NCBI RefSeq assembly: GCF_000340215.1
Contig: NW_006921534.1
Location: forward strand, 3,047,014 to 3,111,013
Origin: Pseudocercospora fijiensis CIRAD86
Taxonomy: Eukaryota > Ascomycota > Dothideomycetes > Mycosphaerellales > Mycosphaerellaceae
DNA: 64,000 nt
Direction of reading: 5' to 3'
Below, piece by piece: positions 11,016-21,344 of the stretch. Within the stretch, counting starts at the first letter, position 1, and the number at the start of each line of letters is the position of its first letter. The notes beneath the pieces were generated by a model, which ran no database searches, was not told where the DNA came from, and was given only the letters and a program-made list of their open reading frames with translations. Position numbers and translations under genes: made by a program.

Positions 11016-11035
11016 TAGAGTTGCTAGCAACTCTA
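11016..11035. repeat. 20-bp perfect palindrome, right edge of MULE relic
   Basis: TAGAGTTGCTAGCAACTCTA, a perfect 20-bp palindrome that contains the 16-mer found at 7895-7910. Normal host composition resumes immediately afterwards. Confidence 0.85.
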
Positions 11036-11332
11036 GGTGCCCCGTGCGGGCCCCACAGTTGCTGGTATACAGACACTCCCTCTGCAAGGGAATGCCGCAA
11101 GTGGCATGCCGCCCGCATCGCGATACCCAAATGCTTGGCCGGACGACACTTCATGCAGCGATATAGACTACACATTCGGAAAGGAGATTCAACAGCATCA
11201 CATCGGATCATTCCATCATCATGCGTGAATTCTGTTGAAACGGATAGTTCTATGTACATGCTGACCTTGGAAAGCCAGATGAGAGGCCGCATTCAAGAGA
11301 CAGAAATACCAAAGTCACATCTACATTGCCAC
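11036..11332. other. Intergenic, 3' side of the large disordered-protein gene
   Basis: About 300 bp of non-repetitive sequence between the transposon relic and the stop codon at 11333. No convincing coding frame. Probably 3' untranslated region and terminator of the minus-strand gene. Confidence 0.5.
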
Positions 11333-14300
11333 CTAGCTCGCCATGCCTCGAGTCCGCTTCTTTGCGGGACTTCCCAGACCAGGTGCAGGTTCAATTTCCC
11401 GACGCCGCTCGTTCGAAATCGTGCTTCGTGCTGGCATAATTCTTGGCGCCTTCTTTGCTGGACTCGAAATGCCAGGAGCGGCCGACTTGTCGTTATCAGC
11501 AGGCTTCAGTGCTGCTTTGCCCAAATCGAATTTTGCTGCGAGACCTTTAGCCTCGCCCAATCTCAAGGGAGGCCCAGCGGTCATATTTGATGCCTTGGTG
11601 CTTCGCTTCTTCGGCGGGGAAGCAATCAAAGAATTCTCTTTGCCCGCCGCGAGGCCTGTAGTCGCGTGCGTCTGCTGCGATGCAGTTGGCGCCGGAAGCT
11701 TCGAAGCAACAACGTGCTTCTTCTTTGATGGGCCAGAAGACGACTTCTTCGTTACCACAGGGGTGGCTCGTGGCTCTTCAAGCTTCATCTCATCTGCCAG
11801 GTTCTGAACCGACGATGGCATGGGCGTAGGTCTCGGCTTGAGTTCTCCTAGCTGCGCCTGCTCTTCTACCTCCTCCTCCTCCTCCTCAGAATGGCCTAGT
11901 AGCGTCGTCCCTTTGACCTTCGCCGGCGTTGCGATCCGCGAGACTTTTCGCCTCGTGCTCGCCTTTGGCTTTGGCTTGGCGTCGACCTCTTGCTCATCCT
12001 CGCCCTTACTAAGAGTTTGCTCAAGTGGCAACGAAGGCTTGGCAGGAGTTGACGCGGTAGGCTTCTGCGGCTTAAGTCTTCTCAACTTGGGCTTGCTTGG
12101 CGTTGAGCTTGCTGGCGGCGCAGTCACGAGACTCATCTCGCCCTCCCTCAGAATGTTTTGTTCGGGTGCCATTGAATCGAATGGCTGCTCATTACCCAGT
12201 TCGTCAGCCATCATACTGCCTTCAGGCTCATCTTCTCCCTGATAGAAAGACACTAGCGTTTCGGCCCACTTGATGCCTTTCCTACCAGGCACTGGTGCCT
12301 GTTCGACGTCCATAGCATCGTCCTCGTCTGGCTGACTGTTGTCTTTCTTCTTCTCTGCAGCTAATTTGGTGAGTCGAAGCGGAGGCATGACTGCGCCGCT
12401 CTTATTCAACCTAGTGTTCTTTCTCGTCTCGAGTGCTAGCGCTTGGGCCTCAGTCTTCTTGAGAACCACGCCGTCACTGTTAGTCCTGATCTGGATCTTC
12501 CTCTTTCCGTCATAGGTCGTGGCAGGCAAGGTCTCTGGCTTCTTCCTGGTGCGACCACTCTTCCGCGAGCCAAACTTCTGCGGTGGTCCTGACTCGGCGG
12601 CAAGCTCATCCTCATCGTCCCTGATAGGATCTTGCTCGTATTCCAGCTCGCGCTTCTCGGGCACTGTCATCGAGAAGCTCGCACCCAACGGCTTACGTGG
12701 AGATGGGCTATTAGGATCCAAGTCCGCGAGCACGTCTGATGGCGCAGGCGACTTAAGTGCAGGACTTGCAAGTGCTTGCCGTACCGTATTGGAGTTGCGT
12801 CGATTCTCGAGGGATTCGCGTCTAGCAGTATCGGAAACGCGGCACCCTGACTTGCTCTCTGATGCTCGCTTAAGGAACGCTTCCAGAAGCGCTGTGTCGT
12901 CCGAGATGCGAGGTTGCTTTGGCTTCCGAGGTGTCATTTGCGGTTCTTCGGGTGGTGCAGAGGATGATCGTATCGGAAGCTCATCCTGAACGGCAGCTGG
13001 AGAAGTGATGCCGGAGAAATCAATCGGCAGAGGTGAAGAGGCTGGGCCGGTGTCTGCTTTGGGCGATGAGTTCGTCTGCGACTCGGGCTGTAGCTCTTGC
13101 TCTGAAGGCTTCTTGATTGGCGTGAATGCGACAAGATGTGGCTTTTGGAGTGTCTGTTTGAGGATGCTCCTTCGCTTGACCGGACTGCTCGACTGTCGTT
13201 GCCTCCTAGGCGAGCGACGTAGAGGCAGTCTTGGATGCGAACCTTCAATAGTCGGGACTGGGCTGGACGCGAGTTTATTGGGCGAAAAGACGCCATTCTC
13301 TTGCTGGTACTCAGTCACAAGCTGTGATTCGGTCGAGGGCGTATTTGGTTCCGTCGAAATGTCGCGAGATGGCTCTGGTGTGATGTTCCTGGTCACATTT
13401 GGAGCCTCCTGAGCTTCTTGTTCAATGGTGGCTTGGACCAGCTCTTCATCACCTGGTCGGGCGTCCTCGATTTGATAAGTCGCAGCAGCTGGGTCATCGA
13501 CAGATTCTGTCTTCTCATTTCCTTCAGCAAGATCGCCGCCTTCTGCTGTTGATCGCTGATCAGCGGGAATCCGTTCCTGCTTTTCGGATGGTGCTGCGAA
13601 GCTCGTCGGCAGAGTTCGTCGTCTGCTCGTGTTCCGCTTGGTCTGATTGACGCTACGCCGCCGACGGGTCGCGACTGGAGATACAAATCCTTCTGGGAGC
13701 ACGACTTCCTCATGTGTCGCCGCTGCGATGGGTGGTTGATCGTCCGTCGGCAGACTCTTGTCTTCATCCTCCTTAACATCGACCAGCTCTGGCGCGTGCT
13801 CATTCTGGCGCGCATCTGATTCAATGCTAGCCGTTTCAGCATCTTCTACTGCCAAAGCCTGACCAGTCGTTGTGGCATGCTGCTCTGGCCATGAGGAGGT
13901 CACAACGGCATCGCTAGGACTCATGCTCTCTTTTTCGGCAATGGGATCTAGTCGGCACCTTTCCCACGCTTGTTCTTCAGCTTCTTCGTCTTGTCCAAGC
14001 TCAGTGTCACTCTCATCTTCCCACTCATCAGCATCAGCGGCTTCTTCATCTTCCACCCTTTGTGAAGCGTGCTCGCTAAGAATGTCGATCGAGGTGCGCT
14101 CCACGTCTTCTCCGCCCTCGGCTAGGTCAAAATTTTGCTCGTCCACGTGCGCATCATTCTGGTCTTCATCAGGCAATGCGATGAGATCTTTCTTCCCCAG
14201 ACTGTTTCTAGTGACGATGCGACGATTGGTGGGGCTTCCTCTGCACTCCCAGTCGCTGACGAGCGCTCCACTTCCAAGAGCATCAAGCGAATCTCGCGCG

Positions 14301-14653
14301 ACACGCATCTTCTTGACAGCTTTTAAAGGTGTGCCTCTGCCAGCATTCTGGCGTATGTTGACACTGAGTGCGGGTGCGAGTGTATTTGCGACAGGCTGGG
14401 CATTGGTTGCATTCCGCTTGAAGATCTTTCCAACTCTGAAGCGTCGCCTCGAGAAAGGCGATTGCGGTCTGCGTTCCCACGCGCGTTGCACCTTTGCGAG
14501 AGGGAGGTTCGTCGGGGCAAGTCCGGTTGTATCTGTGTTCTCCCAAGCAAATGATGCTGTTTCTGCGGCTGGGCTGGAGTCGGCCAAATCTGCTGTGGTG
14601 TCGCGGTCCATAGTGCTACTGGATAGCGATGCTGTATCTGTAATTTGTGCCAT
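11333..14653 (-). CDS. Large intrinsically disordered, probably nuclear protein
   Basis: A single-exon frame. I chose the ATG at 14653 (MAQITDTASL, A at -3 and G at +4), giving 1106 residues. An in-frame ATG at 14734 has a poor context and would add 27 residues. The protein is low-complexity: acidic stretches (DEEAADADEWEDESDTELGQDEEAEEQ), many S/T-P and SPxK/R sites, and basic clusters (RRSPRRQRQSSSPVKRR). The C-terminus is Lys/Pro/Ala-rich and ends SPAKKRTRG. Two more ordered segments stand out: PETLPATTYDGKRKIQIRT, and TRLNKSGAVMPPLRLTKLA followed by GRKGIKWAETLVSFYQGE. The composition suggests a chromatin or cell-cycle substrate of proline-directed kinases. I do not recognise the family and assign no function. 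Confidence 0.72.
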   Translation of the reverse strand: MAQITDTASLSSSTMDRDTTADLADSSPAAETASFAWENTDTTGLAPTNLPLAKVQRAWERRPQSPFSRRRFRVGKIFKRNATNAQPVANTLAPALSVNIRQNAGRGTPLKAVKKMRVARDSLDALGSGALVSDWECRGSPTNRRIVTRNSLGKKDLIALPDEDQNDAHVDEQNFDLAEGGEDVERTSIDILSEHASQRVEDEEAADADEWEDESDTELGQDEEAEEQAWERCRLDPIAEKESMSPSDAVVTSSWPEQHATTTGQALAVEDAETASIESDARQNEHAPELVDVKEDEDKSLPTDDQPPIAAATHEEVVLPEGFVSPVATRRRRSVNQTKRNTSRRRTLPTSFAAPSEKQERIPADQRSTAEGGDLAEGNEKTESVDDPAAATYQIEDARPGDEELVQATIEQEAQEAPNVTRNITPEPSRDISTEPNTPSTESQLVTEYQQENGVFSPNKLASSPVPTIEGSHPRLPLRRSPRRQRQSSSPVKRRSILKQTLQKPHLVAFTPIKKPSEQELQPESQTNSSPKADTGPASSPLPIDFSGITSPAAVQDELPIRSSSAPPEEPQMTPRKPKQPRISDDTALLEAFLKRASESKSGCRVSDTARRESLENRRNSNTVRQALASPALKSPAPSDVLADLDPNSPSPRKPLGASFSMTVPEKRELEYEQDPIRDDEDELAAESGPPQKFGSRKSGRTRKKPETLPATTYDGKRKIQIRTNSDGVVLKKTEAQALALETRKNTRLNKSGAVMPPLRLTKLAAEKKKDNSQPDEDDAMDVEQAPVPGRKGIKWAETLVSFYQGEDEPEGSMMADELGNEQPFDSMAPEQNILREGEMSLVTAPPASSTPSKPKLRRLKPQKPTASTPAKPSLPLEQTLSKGEDEQEVDAKPKPKASTRRKVSRIATPAKVKGTTLLGHSEEEEEEVEEQAQLGELKPRPTPMPSSVQNLADEMKLEEPRATPVVTKKSSSGPSKKKHVVASKLPAPTASQQTHATTGLAAGKENSLIASPPKKRSTKASNMTAGPPLRLGEAKGLAAKFDLGKAALKPADNDKSAAPGISSPAKKAPRIMPARSTISNERRREIEPAPGLGSPAKKRTRGMAS

Positions 14654-15279
14654 GCTCGGCGAGCGACAAGTTGGAGAAGAGCCGGAGAACTCGCGGTGAA
14701 GTAGTGGCGAGGCGAGTCGCATTGACATTGACATTGACAGCGCGCGAGCATCAAAACATACAAACGCGCTTGGGTTCGCGCTAGTCAATCAGCACGTGAC
14801 AGCCCTATCCTCCAAACATCCAACATCCAACCAATAGCACTCCTTTATTAATAATTACTGGCAGGACATGCATGTGATATCTTTGAGACAGTGAGAAAGG
14901 CGTTGCGGCGATTGGAGCATAGCGATGTCCAGTGTGCTGACATCAGTAATGGCAGACGTCCCCAGAGCTACTTTGACGCTATTTGACGTGCGCTTTTCAA
15001 AAGTGGTGATGTCAGTCAGCGGGTAGCCGCCGACGATCTGTGAGAGCTCGACGCGAGCTATGCATCTGCAGCTGTGCCAAAATCATGCAATTGTTTCTCT
15101 TGGCCATGTCCAACCCCTTCCGCTGTATCCTCTCACCACGCTTCTAGTCCAAGCTTGCTATTAAAACATACTGTGATCTGGCCCGGGAAATTGCACCTTG
15201 CACCTTCCTCCCCACCCTTCTACAAGTCGACGACCGAAGACAGGAAAGCATTTACAAACTGGCTGAAGACGGAAGCACA
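14654..15279. promoter_or_regulatory. Divergent promoter region
   Basis: About 625 bp separating the disordered-protein gene (minus) from the Coq11-like gene (plus). It must carry both promoters. TTGACATTGACATTGACA-like short repeats lie near 14722-14738. I could not identify specific factor sites with confidence. Confidence 0.4.
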
Positions 15280-16208
15280 ATGTCCACCGCGGCTACAAAG
15301 CGAAAGCTGGTCGTCTGTGGAGGAAATGGTTTCTTGGGGAGCAGAATATGTAAGGCAGCGGTTGCAAGAGATTGGGATGTGGTATCCATAAGGTATGCCA
15401 TACTTCGAGAAGCATTGATCATCCATCACTGACTATCGTGTACAGCCGATCAGGTGAACCACACTGGCCATCAGTCTCTTCACATCAGATCGCACCTGCC
15501 TGGTCGAAATCTGTGACCTGGCGATCCGCGAACATTCTCCACCCCGACACCTACAAGTCAGATCTGGCAGGAGCACATGCCGTCGTCCACTCGATGGGTA
15601 TTTTGTTAGAAGCAGACTACAAAGGAGCTCTGACTGGGAAGGAGTCGCCAATTGCAGGACTAAGAAGAGCATTCTCAGCACAAAAGCAGGGCGGTAACTC
15701 GAATCCTTTGCAAAAGGGACAAAGAATAGAGCCAGGAGAGAAAGATGGACAGCTCACATATGAGCTTATGAACCGGGACTCTGCGATCGTGTTGGCAAGA
15801 GAGGCGAATGAGGCCGGTGTCAAGGCCTTTGGATATATCTCTGCGGCCGCAGGAGCGCCTATCCTACCTGGACGATACATCAGCACGAAACGGGAGGCTG
15901 AGAGCACCATTTCCTCCGAGTTCCCAAAGATGCGGAACCTATTCTATCGACCAGGCTTCCTCTTTGATTCGTCAAGGACCTTCACGGTCCCCATGGCTGC
16001 AGTCACTTACGCTGGTTTCATTGCTAACTCATTGACTGGAGGCAATCTGACTTGGCTTATTGGCGCAGGCGGTGCAAAGCCTTTGAAAGCAGATCTCGTG
16101 GCGGAGGCTGTGGTGGAGGGACTATCCGACGATAAGGTCAAAGGTCCAATCGAGGTGAAGGAGATTGAAGAGCTCGCCAATCGTGCCTGGCGAAGAGGCA
16201 TGCTCTAA
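15280..16208 (+). CDS. coq11: Coq11-like atypical SDR (mitochondrial NAD(P)-binding protein)
   Basis: Two exons, 15280-15392 and 15446-16208, separated by a 53-bp intron (GTATGC...TACAG), give 291 residues. The start MSTAATKRKLVVCGGNGFLG is followed directly by the Rossmann strand with a GGNGFLGS nucleotide-binding loop. SRSGEPHW comes next, formed across the splice junction. HSMGILLEADYK and YISAAAGAPILPGRYISTKREAE follow, matching the atypical SDR family of yeast YLR290C/Coq11, in which the usual YxxxK centre is modified (here Y-x3-K in YISTK). Coq11 associates with the coenzyme Q synthome at the inner mitochondrial membrane. Localisation here is inferred from the family; the N-terminus is short and only mildly basic. 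Confidence 0.85.
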
Positions 16209-16623
16209 GCAGTATAAACGATCCAGTGCGACTCGTGTTCGGCGCGAGCATAGCCGCGAATCAACCACATCTTTTGCAGCGTTCAAGCGAGGTTGTACAA
16301 TACATAGATTCAGCCTGAGGGCATACATTGGCTACGCCCAGCCCTCCCAAACTTCCGACGCTCAGGCGGGATCTCTACAAATACACGGCGCTCAGTTGCT
16401 ATGTGCGAAAGACGAACGACAACTCGGATGTTCGCGACTTCCCTAAGCTACATATGTAGACAAAGGCGCAATGTCACTTCGCCCAATCATTGCGTGCATG
16501 TGCGGTTACGTCATGCAGCTTTCACATGTCGACGGCAAAGCAAGTTTCCGAAATGACTGTGACCATATATTGAGAACAGCCATGCAATGGTAGAATACAC
16601 GAAATGACCGCGAGTCAATAGCC
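16209..16623. other. Intergenic, tandem genes
   Basis: 415 bp between the Coq11-like stop and the DUF1769 start. It presumably holds a terminator and a promoter. No gene seen. Confidence 0.5.
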
Positions 16624-17808
16624 ATGGCCTCCTCGATCAAATCAAAAATCTCCCAAGCCACCAGCAGCTCAAAGGCAACATCAGACGAACAAGAAAAATA
16701 CCGTCTACTCGTAACAGCAGGACCATCCTACAACCTCTCAGCCCACAAAACCGTACAAGTCAACACCGAAACACCAACCTACATCGAAAACGAATTCCTC
16801 CGTGCAAAAATCCAAGTCCGAATCCGGGGCTACAGAGGCCTACCCTCATCCTCCCCATCAGAATCCTCGTACTTCAACGACTTGGTCCATAAAAATGACC
16901 AATACTCTGTCGGCTTCTCTTTCGTCCCGAAAATTGATATCCCGTCAAAAGATACGGTTTGGGGTAATGATCTCGATCACCCAATCCGAGACAGATTACC
17001 TCCGGGTTTCAATACTGCGTTCCGCATCGTGAAAGAATTCATCGATCCTGGTCTCGCGTGTGATGTCTATGCGGACAAACCTTGGTTATATGGGCCTAGT
17101 ACGTCTTGTTGGTTCGCCTTACGCATCGGCGAGAAGCTCAAGAATGACGATGAAGATTTCCCAGCTCCAGGAGTCCTAACAGAAGGCGCAGACGGTTCTG
17201 GCCAACAAGTCCGAGAACAACTCGGTCTACCTTCAAATAATGAAAAACGACGCAAACACTTTCTGAAGGAAAATAATCGTGAGCAATTCATCTTTGAAAA
17301 GGGAAGGCTTTACATGGCAGATTTCTATAATCCTTATTTGGATTTCGCGAATTATAGTCTTAAGCTACCGGGGTTTAGTCTCAAGGTGATTAGGTATATT
17401 GGGGACAAGACGCATTGTTTGAGGTATGTGTTCAAGCAGAGGGGTGGCGAGGGTGTTTATTTGAACGTTAATATTACGTTGCTTTGGGGAGAAAAGTTGA
17501 AGGAGGCGTTGAGGGAGGATGAGGAACAGCAGGCGGGCGAGGGAGCAAAAGAGGAATTAGTTGGTATCGCTGCTGGTGGGGAGGGTGTGAATGGGAAAGC
17601 GAATGGAGGCGAGGATGAGGAGGTTTATGAAAGTGCTGAGGAGGGTGCAGAGGATTTATCAACTCCGGCGCCATCGGAAATGCAGCTCCATCCTGGCGAT
17701 CATACTGCGACAGCTGAGCATACCGCAGCTCAAGTGAGGGAAGACCCAATAGATGAGATTGATAGATTACTTCGCGAGACTTCGACGCAGCAGAAGCGAG
17801 AAACATAG
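16624..17808 (+). CDS. DUF1769 (UPF0590) family protein
   Basis: A single exon of 394 residues starting MASSIKSKISQATSSSKAT. The N-terminal two thirds carry the family blocks: RLLVTAGPSYN, FLRAKIQVRIRGYRGLP, YSVGFSFVPKIDIPSKDTVWGND, LPPGFNTAFRIVKEFIDPGL and YADKPWLYGPSTSCWFALRIG, then the MADFYNPYLDFANYSLKLPG and VFKQRGGEGVYLNVNITLLW segments. The last ~100 residues are acidic and disordered. The family is widespread in fungi and its biochemical role is not known to me. The first half uses C-ending codons heavily (CCA, AAC, ACC), the second half more G/T-ending ones. Confidence 0.88.
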   Translation: MASSIKSKISQATSSSKATSDEQEKYRLLVTAGPSYNLSAHKTVQVNTETPTYIENEFLRAKIQVRIRGYRGLPSSSPSESSYFNDLVHKNDQYSVGFSFVPKIDIPSKDTVWGNDLDHPIRDRLPPGFNTAFRIVKEFIDPGLACDVYADKPWLYGPSTSCWFALRIGEKLKNDDEDFPAPGVLTEGADGSGQQVREQLGLPSNNEKRRKHFLKENNREQFIFEKGRLYMADFYNPYLDFANYSLKLPGFSLKVIRYIGDKTHCLRYVFKQRGGEGVYLNVNITLLWGEKLKEALREDEEQQAGEGAKEELVGIAAGGEGVNGKANGGEDEEVYESAEEGAEDLSTPAPSEMQLHPGDHTATAEHTAAQVREDPIDEIDRLLRETSTQQKRET

Positions 17809-17904
17809 ACGAGCAAGATCCAGAGCTGGAAGTCAGAGCCTTGAAGCGTTGGAGTTCATAGGAAACAAACGAAGCATCGACGGAAGCGTGGCATTCAAGA
17901 TCAT

Positions 17905-19126
17905 CTAGTTGTAGACCTTGGCAGAATACCCAGGGAGAACCTCAAGTTCCTTATCAGCATAAGTATAATTCGTGCCTTCAATCTTCGGAGCCTTAGTCCT
18001 CCTCTGCTGCTGAGCCTGACGTTTCTTCACCCACTCCTCCACAGTCAAATGCTGACCAAGGCTCGTGAAATCATTGTCCTTGATTCCCAATCTCTGGAGT
18101 AGAGGGCTATTGCTGATCGGATCCAAGACGACATGATTATTAGGTCTGCTCCGTCAGCAAAAGTGCAAGTTTTTACGTGTAGAAATCGTGACGTACCTCG
18201 CAAAATACAACACACCCAAACGATCCACATGAGCCTGATCATCCGGCGGAGCATGAACACGATGCACACTACTCTTCAAATACCCTCCCGTCAAAGCCGA
18301 CAACGCATCGCAAATATTGATCGTAATCGTCTCGTCCTGCGGCCGTACCCATTTCCATTCACCCTTGGAATTCAAGATCTGTAAAGCAGCCACAGGCTGC
18401 CTATACAAAAGTGTAATACTTCCCAAATCCGTATGTCCAGCAGAATACAACTCCCCAACTTGACGATTCTCTTCGGGAGTCCGAGCTTTGTAGTGCATGT
18501 ATCGAAGATGGTCTTCGCCTTTGACGTCGTACTCGTGGTCTTTGACCAGCTGATCTTCGTCGGGGAGTTCTAGCATGATAGCGAAAAGTTTGAGGAGTTT
18601 GACGACGACCTGGTCATGGCATTTTCGACTGAAAGCCTCAATTTCTTGAATGTTATCTTGAAGGACGGGAGGTTGGGGTCGTTTATGGTATCCGTCGAAT
18701 TTTGGGAGGTTGTACACTTGGACGTTATCTTTGATGGTTTCGGTCAGTTGACGCAGACCTGCGGGACGATAGCCATTGTATTCGCCACTTTCCAGGTCTG
18801 CAAGGTTGTAGTATCTGAGTTTCTCGTCCAAGGGTAAGTCGTAGAATTCCCGTCCCAGGGCGAATTGGCGGTCGACTTCTTCTTGACTGATGCCGAAGTT
18901 TTTGACGTAGAAGAAGCCGACATGCTGAGCTGCGTAGGAGAGTTGGTCGACGAGTTTCTGTTTGCCGTCAGGTTTGTCGAAGAGGCTGAGGTCGAGGGTC
19001 ACTAGTTCGGCCCAGTCGACTGTGACATATATCAACGAGGCATTGAAGTTTTATCGTGGGAGCTGACTTACGATCAGCTTTAGTCTCTGGGACCTGCTTG
19101 TAAGGCGAGATGACTTTTCCAGGCAT
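17905..19126 (-). CDS. 2-oxoglutarate/Fe(II) oxygenase, isopenicillin-N-synthase-like
   Basis: Three minus-strand exons, 19126-19072, 19019-18197 and 18145-17905, with introns of 52 and 51 bp (GTAAGT...CACAG and GTACGT...GCAG), give 372 residues. The N-terminal DIOX_N domain spans about residues 20-135. The jelly-roll 2OG-FeII domain follows, with the iron triad H214-x-D216 (AGHTDLGSI) and H271 (SSVHRVHAPP), and R285 for the 2-oxoglutarate carboxylate. The C-terminal ~60 residues are a family-typical tail (GIKDNDFTSLGQHLTVEEWV). Such enzymes hydroxylate or desaturate small molecules; the substrate cannot be told from sequence. No biosynthetic partner genes lie nearby. It is convergent with the DUF1769 gene, with 96 bp between stop codons. 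Confidence 0.9.
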
Positions 19127-20426
19127 CGTGGTGCTAGATCTGACAATTGCTCAAACCTTTTCGATGCCACAACAGGAGAGAGGATGCTTGATATGAGTGC
19201 TGAGCTCCTCATTGTGACTTAACTACTCTCCGCCCGAGTATGTGCCGACAAGCCGAGTGCCTGCATTAGTCCTCTGAGAATCCGCTATGGTGTCAAGAAC
19301 CTGAGCTCGCACACCATTGATAGCTTGTCAAGCATCCAAACAGAATTAAGCCTTGGAGATGAAGCCCCGTATTAGCCTCGAAGACCGCGTGAGACATAGT
19401 GTAGGCAGGATCAAGTCAGCCGGGCACTACTGGTACATTCATTGATGGTATCGTACATGGGTTGCGCTCATCAAGCGACGTCCTCTCGCTTACCTTGACT
19501 TGTCGCGCATGAACGGTATCCGATTGAGCTCGCCCTTCGTCTGCAAAAACGCTTATCCATCCAGAGCACAAGAAACCGGAGCGTACGGCGGCCAGTCCTA
19601 AGCCTTTTCCTCTCCTTCTGCAACATCTCTTCCAGTTTCTGAGCTAGGCGGACGTCCTCTGACCTTCTTAAACACCTCTCTCGTGACAGGAGCACCTCAG
19701 AGTGACTGTCGCTCAACTGCGAAGTTCTTTGTCAATTCGCGGGTGGTACGTAGCGTGGTCTTTGGCAGCTTGGCATAGTTCTCCGACTCATTCGTGATCA
19801 TGGTAAGCGATCGAGTCTCGATGCAGGGGTAGAGCGCTCTGCTAGACTGCTACCGTACAGTCGCAGAAATGGAGGGAGAATGGGAGATGGAAATGAGCGA
19901 CAGGAATAGCAGCCACGCAAAGCCGAAGACGGACCGCCTTCCGCAACCCCTTCCATCAATGCATCAATGATCATTCTCTCTCCAGACCCTTTGTGCTCGT
20001 TGCAGTCAAGGTCCGTAAATATGGATGTTATTAGCCATCATCATATTAACAGAACTCCATCATCCTTCCATTATAACAATTAGAATACAGCGATGGGCTT
20101 ATTAGACATCCGCCTCCTGTCCAGTGTCTCAAAGGTGTGCTGTTGGTGCGAGGCCTCCTTCATCAACCACTACCACACACAGTTATACTTGCCGCGTCAA
20201 AGTCAATATATGAACCTTGCTTGATCGGACATCCGACAAGGTTGAAGGTTCCAAGGCCGATGCCATACATGGATCATGGCATGTGGGCGCACGAGGGAAA
20301 CAAGTTACTGCTGAAAGCGTCACCATGGTCGGCGCCGCCTCCTCTACGACGCCATGTAAGTGAGAGGAGTTCACCGGCCGCAAGATATGCAGGTATGAAT
20401 AGCGCACTAGAGACCGCCTCCACAAG
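19127..20426. other. 1.3-kb region without a supported gene
   Basis: It lies between the oxygenase start and the next plus-strand gene, so it should hold both promoters. A minus-strand frame at 19471-19716 is Arg/Lys/Glu-rich (RLAQKLEEMLQKERKRL) and coiled-coil-like. I could not link it to a start, a stop and splice sites, so it stays unannotated. Confidence 0.4.
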
Positions 20427-21344
20427 ATGACACACATCTCGACACGCCCGAGGACACAAGGCCAGTGGGAGTTCACGGAAACACTCTTGAAACGTTTACA
20501 GGAGTCGTCCGAAGACCAGCTGCCAGCGACCATCGATGGCTTTTTCACACAGCATGGCATCAGGCTGACGCAGCATGCCTCCGGACTTCCTTCGCTGGCG
20601 AACAATCTCTCTGGGCAGCTTCACCCTTTGCTGAGCGACAACATACGGCGACTGGACTTGCATGTGAAGGTTTCGCTGCGACCAATACATAATCCTACGA
20701 GCGCATACGGTAAGCTTGTCCACGTTCTTAGTCCACGAAAAGCTATGATAGTATATCTACTAACTAGAATAGATCGCAACTTCCAGGTGGTTGATCAGCA
20801 CATCGAGCGCTTGTGGGACAATGTGCCGATGCTCTTGTCACAGCTCCCACGTCTCAGGCAGTTCTCCTTAACTCTTGATAGTCTCTTTGACTCGACTCCA
20901 CGCCCAAGAGACTACCAGAGACTGAGGCTCTTCCGCAATAATCGACTATGGGGAAGTAGGTCAGAAAACCTGCAGAACTCGGATTTCCAAGAGAAGGCCA
21001 CAGCTGTGTTAATTCCCTTGCTGAGAGGACTGGCGAGAGGCAAGGAACTCGACAGAGTTGCAATCAGACATGTGCCGGTCGCCACGCTCAATCAACTTGA
21101 AGTCATAAGCGGCGAGCACCTGAGCGATGAGGAAGTAGCAAGAGCGTTCCTGATCATGCCGGGCAGAGAGGTCGTGCTCAAGGGATTGGAACTTGGCCGC
21201 AAAGACTCGTTTCTCGACCCTCCAATCCCAGACTCAGACAAGCCGCCTCCTCCTCCAGCGAAGACCATAAGACCTTACAAGTCAACTCCTCACTTACAGT
21301 CAAGTCCCAAAGTCTACAAACCTCGACAATTCTCGGAGTGCTAG
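20427..21344 (+). CDS. Uncharacterised protein with one in-frame intron
   Basis: Starts MTHISTRPRTQ; an in-frame stop lies just upstream (20400-20402). A probable intron at 20710-20772 (GTAAGC, branch-like CTAAC, TAG) is exactly 63 bp long. Both the spliced form (284 residues) and the retained form (305) stay open. Removal joins ...NPTSAY to DRNFQVVDQHI. The protein is predicted mostly helical, with leucine-spaced stretches (MLLSQLPRLRQFSLTLDSLF, AVLIPLLRGLARGKELDRVAI) that recall the regions after F-boxes in fungal hypothetical proteins. The C-terminus has a poly-Pro run (SDKPPPPPAKT). No catalytic motif is visible. I do not recognise a family. Confidence 0.55.
   Translation: MTHISTRPRTQGQWEFTETLLKRLQESSEDQLPATIDGFFTQHGIRLTQHASGLPSLANNLSGQLHPLLSDNIRRLDLHVKVSLRPIHNPTSAYGKLVHVLSPRKAMIVYLLTRIDRNFQVVDQHIERLWDNVPMLLSQLPRLRQFSLTLDSLFDSTPRPRDYQRLRLFRNNRLWGSRSENLQNSDFQEKATAVLIPLLRGLARGKELDRVAIRHVPVATLNQLEVISGEHLSDEEVARAFLIMPGREVVLKGLELGRKDSFLDPPIPDSDKPPPPPAKTIRPYKSTPHLQSSPKVYKPRQFSEC

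Larger units (their letters stand above)
7895..11035 (-). mobile_element. RIP-degraded Mutator-like (MULE) DNA transposon
   Basis: Between about 7960 and 10905 the sequence changes abruptly: CA and TG become scarce, TA abounds, CG remains, and there are no open frames. On the minus strand one frame can be followed from about 10975 down past 9400, interrupted almost only by TAG and TAA where Trp or Gln would stand. It contains features of fungal MULE transposases: RKVSIRRYITANIYTYNLDL, an LLDDTHEVN block at the position of the first catalytic Asp (family DATYKTN), and a VAYALLKSKHS block matching the conserved Ala-Leu segment after it. I infer a Hop-type MULE. The edges carry the palindrome GAGTTGCTAGCAACTC, at 7895-7910 and within 11016-11035. 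The exact terminal repeats and target duplication are not resolved. Confidence 0.75.

Noticed and set aside
19471..19716. Arg/Lys/Glu-rich minus-strand frame resembling a coiled coil
   Set aside because: No start, stop or splice context linking it to neighbouring exons, and no family resemblance.
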